From Lachnospiraceae bacterium (GTDB taxonomy: Bacteria > Bacillota > Clostridia > Lachnospirales > Lachnospiraceae): 64,000 nt of DNA. The position numbers were made by a program, and so were the translations under genes. The DNA is taken from the NCBI GenBank assembly GCA_024399135.1, contig JAKSHY010000017.1:1-64000 (forward strand), read 5' to 3'. The notes beneath the pieces are model-generated. The model had not been told where the DNA came from. It did no database searches and saw nothing but the letters and a program-made list of their open reading frames with translations. Below are positions 1 to 11,100 of this stretch, one piece after another; position 1 is the stretch's first letter; every line of letters begins with the position of its first letter.

Positions 1-255
1 CACTTTTTAAATGAGGTAATACACTGATAATAAGCGATGTTCACAAAGTAGGGACTCATTTTAAGTGGAGCGGGTGGTGGCTGTCCTCGAAAAGTAGGGA
101 CACTTTTTAATAACTATGATCCAGCGTGTCCCAAATAAATAGGGACACTTTTTAAATGAGGTAATACACTGATAATAAGCGATGTTCACAAAGTAGGGAC
201 TCATTTTAAGTGGAGCGGGTGGTGGCTGTCCTCGAAAAGTAGGGACACTTTTTAA
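1..255. repeat. 110-bp perfect direct repeat carrying iterons
   Basis: Positions 1-110 recur exactly at 146-255 (offset 145). Each copy carries one AAAGTAGGGACTCATTTTAA-type and one AAAGTAGGGACACTTTTTAA-type iteron plus about 60 bp of identical spacer. Because copy one starts at the first base of the window, the repeat may extend leftwards, or may reflect how a circular contig was opened. A real tandem duplication in the origin is also possible. Confidence 0.85.
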
Positions 256-461
256 ATGAGGTGGAAGGAAAATGGCCGGAAAAAGTAGGGACAGATTTTA
301 AATAAGAAATTAGGGAGGGGGAGAGTTTGGAAATAAAAATTGTAACATGGTAAACAAGATCATTGGGATTTAGGGAGGGGGGAAGTAGGAAAAGAAATGG
401 AAGGAGGAGGAACCCGAAAAAGTAGGGACACTTTTTAAATGAAAGTAGGGACACTTTTTAA
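45..461 (+). repeat. Iteron array of the plasmid origin
   Basis: Direct repeats of about 20 bp with consensus AAAGTAGGGACACTTTTTAA lie at 45-64, 91-110, 190-209, 236-255, 282-301, 419-438 and 442-461, with a shortened copy at 137-155 and a partial one at 1-10. All point the same way and stop just before the rep gene. Rep_3-family initiators typically bind such iterons, so this is the probable replication origin. AT-rich sequence at 455-505 could be the melting region. Confidence 0.85.
308..387 (+). repeat. Left flanking repeat of the rep gene
   Basis: An ~80-bp stretch (TTAGGGAGGGGG, then GGAAATA/AAAATT, then GATCATTGG, then TTTAGGGAGGGG) that recurs imperfectly right after rep at about 1935-2020. 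A 22-bp core is identical (366-387 and 1935-1956). The two copies bracket the replication gene. Confidence 0.7.
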
Positions 462-470
462 TTTTTTGAT

Positions 471-478
471 TACATTTG
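471..478 (+). promoter_or_regulatory. Probable rep promoter -7 box
   Basis: TACATTTG fits the Bacteroidetes -7 consensus TAnnTTTG. The expected -33 position falls inside the last iteron (442-461), so initiator binding there would be expected to repress rep. No clear TTTG -33 box is visible. Confidence 0.55.
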
Positions 479-509
479 CAATCACAAAACATTAAGATTT
501 TCTATAAGT

Positions 510-1973
510 ATGATAAGTGCGATTCTTGAAGAAAAAATTCAGACTTTTAAAGATTCAACTCAAAAAGCAATTCGTTTCAATATTGAACTGTTAGATCTTG
601 TGGAAGGTTATGATAGTGAATACCACAAGTTTTTATCCACGAATATGGTGTTTGTCGATTATGTTCAGTTGGACAATGAGGTTCCCTATTATCTTGCTTT
701 TATAGACTCTATTGAGAATGCGGATTATTTAAAACAGAACATGAAAGGATTGTTCAAGCCTTTATGTGATCTGATCGACCAGGGGAAGTGTAGGATAAGA
801 ACGAAGGTTCAAATAGCAGGGGAATATTTTGAGGATGTGTTGGCTATAAAGTCAATCCTATTGGCCTACCTTACTCGAAAGCAGTCGGATGAATTTGCTG
901 AAATGGCAAAGAAAAGGTTGGAAGAGGAAAAGGCTGTGGGTTTAGATACTATTCTGACGAAGAAATCGCATTATGCGCAGAATAACCTATTGACAAGATC
1001 CGCTTTCAGCGAGAACCTGACGGTGGTACAAAAGAAGTTGTTGAATTATTTCATCTTCAAGTTCCAATACAAGTGTAAGGAAGACCTTTTCGGAGAATCG
1101 TATTTCACGGTGACGAAACAGGAACTTGTCAATTGCGGTTGCGGAAGTAACCAGACTGCCATTATGAAAAGCTTGAAGGATCTGATGGAGAATACGACCA
1201 TGAAGATTCAGTATAATGATTCATGGAGCATATATAATATGTTTTCCTCTTTCCAGGGATCTACCATCAATAATGAGATAAAGGTGAGGTTCACGCCGGA
1301 AATGTCCGCGCTGATCAATAAGGTTGGAGTATCGAGGAACTATACTTTACTCAGTTTGAATTCCATAAATTCAATCAAAAGGTATTCTTCAATGCGTATG
1401 TATGAATTGTGTAGTCAGTATCGTAATGCCAATTCTCCAATCATTTACATATCCGATGATGATCTGAGGGCTATGTTGAACTGTAAGGACAAATATCTTG
1501 ATCCGCATGATTTCAAGAAAAGGGTTCTCAAAGATGCGGAGAAGGAATTGAAGGAACTTTCTGAAAAGGGAGTGATAGATATGTGTTTCGAGTGCAAGGA
1601 AGCGGAGAGTGTGAAGATGGATTGGCAATTCAAATACAAGAAGGTCACGAAATGGGCACTGATTATAAAAAGAAATGAGAATTATGAAAAGACTTATATC
1701 AGTCATGACGGAAAGAAGAAAAAAATGGATTCCGCATATATGGTATTGCATCAGATAATTGAAACAAAATTATCTTCTGAATTGTCCAAAGATCAAAAGG
1801 AGGAATATATGGCCTTCGTAAAAGGACTTACAACAAATGAGATTGATGCCTTGGTGCATGATTTGCAGATAGAAATGTACTTTTCCGGAAACAAGAATAA
1901 ATTGGAGACCTTTGAAATCATATTAAGAAAATATGGATTTAGGGAGGGGGGAAGTACGGAAATACAAAATTAA
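510..1973 (+). CDS. repA: Rep_3-family replication initiator protein
   Basis: 487 residues. Residues ~158-270 (starting around LLTRSAFSENLT) and ~285-395 (YTLLSLNSINSIKRYSSMRMYEL onward) resemble the two winged-helix domains of Rep_3 (RepB/RepE-type) plasmid initiators, including the conserved 'S.R.YEL' segment and a basic recognition region before 'DAEKEL'. The N-terminal ~150 residues are extra and unassigned. Family role: binds origin iterons and recruits the host replisome; here seven full iterons lie directly upstream. The ATG at 510 follows a TACATTTG promoter. The gene is monocistronic and its 3' end runs into the right copy of the flanking repeat, so the last codons are part of that repeat. 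Confidence 0.85.
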   Translation: MISAILEEKIQTFKDSTQKAIRFNIELLDLVEGYDSEYHKFLSTNMVFVDYVQLDNEVPYYLAFIDSIENADYLKQNMKGLFKPLCDLIDQGKCRIRTKVQIAGEYFEDVLAIKSILLAYLTRKQSDEFAEMAKKRLEEEKAVGLDTILTKKSHYAQNNLLTRSAFSENLTVVQKKLLNYFIFKFQYKCKEDLFGESYFTVTKQELVNCGCGSNQTAIMKSLKDLMENTTMKIQYNDSWSIYNMFSSFQGSTINNEIKVRFTPEMSALINKVGVSRNYTLLSLNSINSIKRYSSMRMYELCSQYRNANSPIIYISDDDLRAMLNCKDKYLDPHDFKKRVLKDAEKELKELSEKGVIDMCFECKEAESVKMDWQFKYKKVTKWALIIKRNENYEKTYISHDGKKKKMDSAYMVLHQIIETKLSSELSKDQKEEYMAFVKGLTTNEIDALVHDLQIEMYFSGNKNKLETFEIILRKYGFREGGSTEIQN

Positions 1974-2020
1974 AACATTCGAATCCTCAAAACGTGATCA
2001 TCGGTTTTTAGGGAGGGAAG
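1935..2020 (+). repeat. Right flanking repeat of the rep gene
   Basis: Partner of the 308-387 repeat. It begins inside the final codons of rep and ends with TTTTTAGGGAGGGAAG (2005-2020). The order of sub-motifs matches the left copy, with small insertions in the middle. Confidence 0.7.
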
Positions 2021-2033
2021 AAATGGTAATTTT

Positions 2034-2045
2034 GGGAAATTCCCC
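2034..2045. promoter_or_regulatory. Palindromic operator-like site GGGAAATTCCCC
   Basis: GGGAAATTCCCC followed by GAATAAAT. The exact reverse complement of the 12-mer, also followed by GAATAAAT, lies at 58945-58956 in front of the DUF4099 gene. It sits about 45 bp upstream of the -7 box of the giant gene. Candidate target of the XRE regulator at 58966-59301 (inference). Confidence 0.5.
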
Positions 2046-2090
2046 GAATAAATATGACGGCTGATGTTTCCGAGTTAAATTTAAATAGTG

Positions 2091-2098
2091 TAACTTTG
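2091..2098 (+). promoter_or_regulatory. -7 promoter box of the giant surface-protein gene
   Basis: TAACTTTG matches TAnnTTTG exactly and lies 30 bp before the ATG. The -33 region (around 2064-2070, TGTTTCC) is poor. Confidence 0.6.
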
Positions 2099-2127
2099 CA
2101 AATTGATTTTGATTTTTATTTAAAGTT

Positions 2128-5100
2128 ATGAAGAATAGATATATTTTACTTTTAGTAAGTTTAGTATGTTGCTTGAATGTGTGGGGTGATAGTTTCCCAG
2201 AAAAAGATGTAGTGAGTGATAACGGAAACGATTGGTCAAAAGCACCAGGAGTATTACAAATAAAAACATATTATCATAAGGGGCAAGTAAGTGAGTCTTG
2301 GTTTATAGCCCCGCTTTCCTATAATGATATAACATGTTATTATTATAAAGGGGGAAAAGAAAAAAATCATGTATATGTGACAGAATCGGAATTTAAAGAT
2401 AGTGAGACATTTGTAATAGGACATAGTTCTTTTCAAGCAAAATACGATTATGATAATTTTAGGTTTTGGAAAAAGCCTGATAGACCTAAAGAGTTAAAAA
2501 TAACATCTCACTTGGAGTGGACAACATTGAGTAATAAAAGCTTGTGGAATAGTGCAAAAAATTTAACACTTGAGGGACAAGATATTGTTCAGATAATTCA
2601 AGATAGTGGAAAGTACTATTGTACTTATCCAATAGAATCACAAAATTGGGAATTGGACACAAAAAATTTGTGGAAAAAAATTATGGAAAACCAAAATAAT
2701 GAGGATTTCTATAATAAAAATGGATATGTAGATGTATTTTTTAGAAACTTGTATTTGTGGGATTTAAAAACAAGAGATGAAGGAAAAGATGATACGGATC
2801 ATTTTAATGGCTACACGCATACTTATGATGGTAACGTGCTTCAAGTAAGGATTTTCAAATGTGGAGTAGGAGATTTGAACGTTGTAAGTGAATCAAATCC
2901 TAAAATAGACAAAGGAATATATGCGATTTTCGAAAAGCAAACAGCTCCCACTATTAAATTAAAGTCAACGTTGGATATAGTAAAAGGAGGTTCTGTATCT
3001 TACGTAGTGTATGATTATTTGAAAGGAGAAAATAATGATTTGAAAATATCTGATGTTTCTGATAATGAATATGTAAATGAAATATCCATTGCAAAATTCA
3101 AGACAAATGGCAAACTAACTCCTGGAGAAAATATACCCGTAGAAAGGAGGATAGTATATGGAACAGATGGAGAAGCATTTGAAGGATCACGAGTATGTGT
3201 AAATTCCAACAATATAGAATTTTTGGTTTTACCCGAACCAACTTTAGAAGGTATCGATGAGGATAGAATTGAAAATGTAGAATGTGCATCCAAAATGAAG
3301 TTGGAAGTTGGTTTCACGGCAGGAGACTATTCAGACCAGTATTATCGTTTAGAAGGAAAAAGATGTGATTTTGGAGAATATTCAAAATATGAATCATATT
3401 ATGGAGTAAAGTATAAATGGAAATACAAGAAAAATGGTAGTGATAAAGGATTCTTGAATCAAAAGGGAAAGGATGATAAAATAAAGAGTGCAAAGGAACT
3501 CTTCGATTATGATGAGGATAATGATGAAGACTTGTTAATACCTCTTTGTTCACTTGAAGAAGGAGCAACATACGAGTTTTATCAGTGTGCGGTATTAACT
3601 GCATTTGATGGTTACGAAGTAGAATCACATGATGTGGTGAAAAGTTATAAGTTGAAGATAGCAAAATCCTTAGATGGCGAAAAACTAAATATAAACATTA
3701 GCCAAGTTGAAGTTTGTGAAAATGATGATTTGGAGAATGTAATATTTTTTGCAAAGTATGGAGAAAATGAGGATCCAAAAGATTATAAGTTGGATAAGTT
3801 CATTTATTCTTGGAAAATAGCCGAAGAGGAAGGAAGCGGAGAAAATGAAGTTTCAGTAAAAAGGAATTTCCCGAACGTGGAAAATGATGTGAAATTTCAT
3901 GTTAGTTTAATGGATGGTTGTGGAAATAAAATTGAAAAAGAGACATCCATTCATGTAAATAAATTGCCGTTATTCACAAACGAAAATATCATTGGAATTA
4001 ATGAGAACATCAGTGTCACAAAGATAGATGATGGAAGTCTTCGTGTTATGGGTGTTAAAGGAAGACAGTGCAAATTGGGCATTTCTGATTCCGAAAAAAA
4101 TAAATTTGATTATTTCTATAGCGAAAATAACGATGGAACTGATCTTGTGTCAATAAAGGGTTCAGCGTTCGATGATATTTTAAACAACAAGACTCTTTAT
4201 TTTTATAAAAGGTCAAAGGATGGAATACAATGTTTGAGTAAACCAGTAATTGTAAATTTCATTGGTTTGAGTGAACTTGAAGGAAATAAATTTGATATAA
4301 CTGAAATATTTGTATGTCCAGGATCTACTCTTCCGGAACTTAATGCCAATAATTCTATTGCAACAGCCACAATGCAGGGAGTTAATCAGAATAAGATGGG
4401 TTATTTATGGCAATATAGTACCGATCAGGTATCATGGTTCGATATGGTGAATGTAAGTGGAGATGGTGGTAAAACATTATTTGAAAAGGAGGGTTACAAT
4501 GGAACCTGGGAGAAAGAAATTAATGTGACAACCTACATCAGACGTTTAGCTATTCCAACGTTGGAGGATGGAACAGAGTTAGATGAGTATGCAAGTAATG
4601 TTTTGAAAGTATCAATCTTTACAAAACCTGTTCTTGAATTCGATATAGATGGTGAGATTGTAGTGGATAAGAAATGTTATGGCGATACAATAAAGTTGTC
4701 AATGTCCGTATCAAACCAAAAATCATTGGATGAGCAGGCGGTAATGCGGAATTTCAACAAATCCGGATGTATAAGCAAATACGGCTATTATGATAATCTG
4801 GGAGAGAAAGGTGATAGTATATTAAAGGAGTATAAGAGCGAACCTTCTGATTGGAAGATGGAGGTGAAGCGAAACTATAATATTCGTGCGGAGGTAGAAT
4901 ATTGCGGAGAGGCAATATCTTCCAAGGAATATTTAGTCGAGTCATATCCGATGATTGATGTAACGCCGATAATAGGTAAATGTGCAATTGTAGGCAATGA
5001 GGTTGAAGTGAAAGCGGTAAAGGACGGATGCACATGTGAAATCATAAGGGGCGAAACAGTATATAAAGCTGTTGATGGTGCATCAACGGCAAAGATTCTG

Positions 5101-8100
5101 TTGGAACACCAGACGGAATATAAATTTGATGTTCATGTCATTGATAATACAACCTTGTGCGAGACGGTATTGAAAAAAAGTATTAAATCGACGGACATAA
5201 AGGAAAGAAAGTCTTCTGTTGGAATAGGCCCAAGTGGTGATGCGACTGCCAATAAGGTATGTGCAGGATCTGAAATAGAGATAAGAAGCGCAAAGCAGGA
5301 TGGTGATTACGAAGGTTATTCATGGAGTGTGGACGGAAAAACGGTTACAGGTGAACGTGATTTTAATTTAAAGTTCACGCCATCCCAAGCCGGAAAGGAG
5401 TACAAGGTAAAAAGAACTTGCGAGTTTTATGATGCTACCGAGTTATGCTATACTGTCGAGGATGAGATTGCTATAACAACTTACGATCCTTTGAAGGAGC
5501 CATCAATAGGTTTATCTACGGACAGTGTATGTAATGGTGAGAAAGTCGAGGTTGTTATCACAGCCAATGGAGGAGGAACAGAGGGTGAATATCTTCTTAC
5601 TTTGGGAGGGATGACAAGCGAAGCGGTGTCTAAAGGAGCTTCGTACAAATTTGTAACTGACGTACTGAAAGCAGATACAACTTTCGTAGCAAGTGTGACA
5701 GATGCGTCATGTAGTAATGAAACGCTTTATGTTGCGAAAAGCAGAGGACTATCTGTTGTTGTGGAGAAGAATTTGGACTTTACCCTTTCGACAAGTCCGG
5801 AATTCATCACCGAGGATGATTTCAAAGACGATGTTATAACTATAACGGTTAAATGCGTTGGAGTTGAAAAGGGTGATAAATTGTATTATAGCCTAAATGG
5901 AGGTGAAGAGATTGAGGTGACGTATAATGAAGTCGGATTCACGGTAAAGATGAATTTGAAAGATTTTGAGGAGACGAGCAAAGTTGAATTAATTGTGAGA
6001 AGAGTCGGAAAAGTATCGGGATGCGAAAGTGTACGTGTCTTTGAATACAAGATGAATGAAGGATTTGATGGAGGAGAACCTTTGTTGGTTGGTAATGGAA
6101 AGGAAAACGAGATAGAGGTATGTGGTGGTTCAACGGTGGATCTATCCATTAGTAATGTCAAGGAAATAACATTTGGAGGAGGTCAGATAACTGAAATGAC
6201 TGATGTCAATTGGTCTTGGTATAAGGGAAATAGTAGAATTAAGCAGACAGAAGAACAACCTAACTTCACTGTCGAAGTTGGATCCGATGATAGAACGGCC
6301 ACTTATTTCGCCGTATTCAGCGGAAAGGATGCTGGAGGAACGACCAGAAAGATAAGCAGTAATAAGTTCACCATTAAGACAGGTGAGGGAGTTGAGATAG
6401 GAAGAATCCACTTTAGTGATTTCCCAACGGAAACTTTCGTCGAGTATTGCAAGAATAGTTCCGAAATTGTGACTATGGCGACTGATTTCACAGGAAAGGT
6501 AAACTTGCAGTGGGTTTATAGTACTGATGATGGAAAGACATGGGAGAATGTTCCGGAAACCATGAATGGCAATGAGGTGGCAACAACCAACATAGTCAAT
6601 ATCAGCGTTGCTGAATTGGCAGAAACCGTAAATGGTAAAAATGTCGATAAGGTTTACTTTAGATTGAAGGCTATCGATGGATGTAAGACGGAGAGTTTCA
6701 GCGATAACATATTGCTCGTAAGGTTCAAGTCAGGCGTTTCAATGCCTTCTCCGACTATCGCAAGCACTTTGTTGTTTGGAAACGAGGTTGAATTACCTGA
6801 TAGTTTATTGTTCGGAAGACACTATAGTCATACAGATCCATACGAGTTTATCGGGAGGGGAGAAGTTGTTGAGGTAGGTTCTCTCCAGAGAGTGAACTTT
6901 AAGGATCTTATCCATTTTGGGGAGAACTCCGTTGATGTGGTGAGAAGCGAGAAGGCGAGAATATCAAATGAAACATGTTATTCGGACACTTTGCACTACA
7001 CGTTCAACATTTACCAGAAGTTGAATACGCCAACATTGGCCGTGAATCCGTCCCAGGATTACTATTGTGCGAAAGATGGAGAGAAAAAGAATCTTTATCT
7101 GAACAAAATTGTGGGTGGAGATACCGCATCGTACAAGACAGTTTGGCAGTATCAGATGGAAGGCATAGACGAGTGGATTGCCATGGATAATGGCGAAAAT
7201 TATGGGGTATTCAATGTTACAATAGGAAAGATAAAAGAAAATGAGGACAATGAGCATCAGCAACAAATTATAATAAAGGATTTGTCGCAATCCATCAAAG
7301 TTCGTGCGATGTTGACTTGCGAAGGAGATTATCCAGGTGGATATGTGTCATCCAACGAGGTAGCTTTAAATGTCTATTCTTCTTTGAAGGATGGTGGAAT
7401 AGACTTTACCAAGAAGGAGATTTGTTATAATACGTCCATAGATACGATCAAGGGATTCGTTGCGACAGGAGGAAGCGGTGAATATATCTATACTTGGCAA
7501 AAGAGTGTAGATGCAAAGACCTATGAGAATCTTGTGAATGGAGAGGCGAATGATCCTACATTTGCTCCATGGAACAGCGGAGGTAAGTATAATTTGAAGG
7601 AAACTACATATTTCAGACGTATTGTAACGGATGATGTTTGTCGAACAAGCGATACAAGTGAGGTTAAGACAGTATTTGTAAGGGATAGTTTTGAGATTCT
7701 TCCAGAGGATGTGACTTATAGTAGGATTGTGACCAATGGATCTCGTGCGAGACTATCCGGAGTTACAGATTATAGTCAGAGTGGATTGGGAGAAGACCAA
7801 TATGTATGGTGGAAAACTCAGAATGTTGAGTATCAGAGAAGTGCGGTAAACAAGGAGGTGCTTACAGAGGCATTGGAGGTTCCAGATGGTGATGATAAGA
7901 TAACGGTTACTTATTACGCACAGGCGTTGAAAGGTGGTTGTGTGAGTTCAAATAAATTGCCTCTTGACATTATGGTTTATAACCAAACAGCTGGAGAAAT
8001 TTATATAGATGGTGAGGATATAGATGTGAAGGAGAAATGGATATGCAGTGGTGAGAATGGTGTTAGCCTATTAAGTTCCGAGCACGCTATGAATGCGGAG

Positions 8101-11100
8101 TTCGAATGGTATTACTTTATAGGTTCGAACGAGAGCAATTCTCCTGTTCAAGGTATGCGTGATGGTCGTGTAACTGTTAGGGTATCTACTCCAGAGGTTA
8201 ATCTTGACACAACAAATGTTGCAAATCAGTTGAAGAATACTAATGGATCCGAGAAATATGTGCGTGTTTTCAGGGTAACGAAAGTGACAATTGACGATGT
8301 AAGCACAAGATTATATGGAGACACCATTACAATTAAAATTGTACCAACACTCGAAAGTGTAAGTAATTTCTTGATGGGTAACGGTAACGCTCTTGCTGGT
8401 GATCTTATGATAGAGGAAGGCAAAAAGGATTATTGTATTGAAGATGAACCTAATAAGATATTAGGTAATCTTGATCCGATAGTCGCTGATTACTGGAATG
8501 ATTATAGAAATTTGTTCGGTCCTTGGATATATGATAAGAAGGAGCAAGGAGGATTCAAGACATACTTTGAGTATCAGATGAATAATGGTGAGTGGATAAA
8601 GGATGTTGAGTATGATTACGCAGACAATAAGTATGCGGGAATGGTGTCATATACGGTAAAAACAAGCACAATGCAACTCGATGGCACTTATAGAGTCAGA
8701 AGAGTGATGGAAGATGGTTGCTCATCGATTACAAGTAATGAGGTGTTATTATCGTTGTTTGATGACCAACTTAATCCCGATACGGTTACTACCTACGCAT
8801 TTACGCCGGACATGACCATGTTTAATACGAACAATGCCATCAAGAAAGGTTATGAGGTGGGAGATTCAATTGTATTCATGAGCGAAGACCGCAATCTTGA
8901 TTTGATATGGTATTCAGATCCTGAATGCACAGAAATAATTCAGGATAGAAAGTCTTGGTGTGGAATAAGGTTGACCGAAGAATTGGCGAATGAGAAGGAG
9001 GGAGAAGGAGCTTATGTTTATGTGAGGGCCAGAAAGGGAGATTGTCTTGGTGAAGCAGTTGCCGTTCCTTTTGAGTTTGGAACCTTATCCGATGGAGGTA
9101 CGATATACATTTCCGATAGTATTATCTGTCATAATGGATTGTATGGTGATATAATGGGAGAAACAGAAGCGAAAGGACAGTACAAGGCTCCTGAGTATCG
9201 CAAGATGGAATGGACTTATGGTTGGCAGTACAAGCGTAGCAGTTCCGATAAGGCAGTATGGAGTACTATCCCTAACGAGATAGGACTTGGTTTATCTTCT
9301 GATGTGATTAATGAGTATGCGGCTACTTCATCTGCGGATGTGCCATTATTGATCCGTCGAGTTGCGACAAACGACAAGGGTAGGGTTCGTTATAGCAATG
9401 TCTTGACTTTGACTCGTTATTCGGAGCTTACACCAGGAACTTTATCATTAAACAGTACATCAGACAAATTCTGTGATTATGATGAGTTGCCTTATGTAAA
9501 AACTACTTCTGCAAGTGGAGGAAAAATGTCAGGTGCATATAATGTAACATGGCAATACAATGTGAATAATGGCGAATGGAACGAGTTTATATGTATAGAT
9601 AGTTTGTATGTAGGTTTATTAGTAGAAAAACTTGATAGAAATCAGACAAATATATTAACATTCCGTTGTTTGTATTCAGATGAGTGCGAGGAAGTGGCGA
9701 GTCAGAACCAACAAATAACGTTGTTCAGAATAAATGAAAAGCCAAGCATATATCAAAACAATGATAGTTGTAACGCTGAAATATTGAAGTTAGTAGTATA
9801 TAATGATCAATATGATAAAACATATCAGTGGTCTGCTATTTATACTGATCCAAACGATGAGACAATGACTGAGAAAACCGTATGGAGTTATGTCGGAGAG
9901 GAATGTATGATAGTAAGAAATGGAATGCCTACAAGTTTATATGCAGTAAGAAGCGAGGATAACGAAACGAAGTGTTTGAGCGACTATTTTAGATTTGATG
10001 TTGAAATGTTGCCAGATTTGTCTCAAACTACGCCAGTTGCACCTGTAGCTATATGCCCAGGTAGTGACTTGGAGATTAAAGGAGGTTCGTTATCTGGTGG
10101 AAACGGAGAAAAGACATATCAATGGCAGATGAGTTCTACGGGTAAAGACAATGATTTTGCCGATATTGTCGATGCGACAGGCAATGATCTAAACTTGTCA
10201 GCGAAGTATATGAAGACAGGAGCATATTTCAGAAGAATTGTGGTGGATATGTGCCACACTGACACATCAGATGTGATATTTGTCGATGTGAGACAAAAGG
10301 TGTACGTGTCACCAGAGGATCTTTCCTTCGATGACTTCAAATGTCCTAATGGAGTATTCACGGCCAAAGTGGTTGCTCAGGCGGATAGCACCATGTTGTC
10401 CGAGTATTGGACTCTTGACAATGATACGATATTCACCATTGGAAAGAACTTCCAAATGGAGGGATTTTCGGGTGATAGTATGGAGTACCAGTTTGTCCAT
10501 TATTTGACTGACACGACTGGACTCACTTGTCCAAGCGAGGCGGTAAGCGTTTACGCTTTCAACAAGCCATCTATCAATAAGGAGGAGAACATTATCTCAA
10601 CCGATAATTACACTCCATGCAATGAGAGTCAAGTGAAGATTGAGGGTTCATTGCTTGGTGGATCCCATTCGGAGCATATCAAGTATAATTGGTATGTGAA
10701 TGGCAATGAACAGATCGGAGAGTTCAAAAATAACCTTCGAGTTACGGCCAACGACGACATGGTTATTGTGAGAATAGCGGACAATGGATGCGTGACGGAT
10801 TCAAGTAACGTGCTTCACCTTGAAGGTCAGATCGTATTCTCTTATGACTATGCGAATGAGTTGTCCATGGAGGTGACAACCGATGTGACCGACAGCAGCG
10901 TTGTAATCAATATCTTGGGTTCAAAATTGTTCAGCGAGGGCTACGAGTTCACAGGTGACGGTGATATGCCGAATGTGGCATCCAACAACATAGTGTTGCC
11001 TTATAAATTTGACATTTATAAGGATAGCCTATTGGGAATAATGGCGAAGGTTCCTTACTGCGTGAGATCCCTTACCATCAATCCATTGAGGGGAGGAGTC

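Noticed and set aside
633-641. TTATCCACG, one mismatch from a DnaA box
   Set aside because: Single copy inside the rep coding sequence, not in the iteron region.
6975-7190. Short frames on both strands inside the giant gene
   Set aside because: Shadows of the long open frame; no independent signals.
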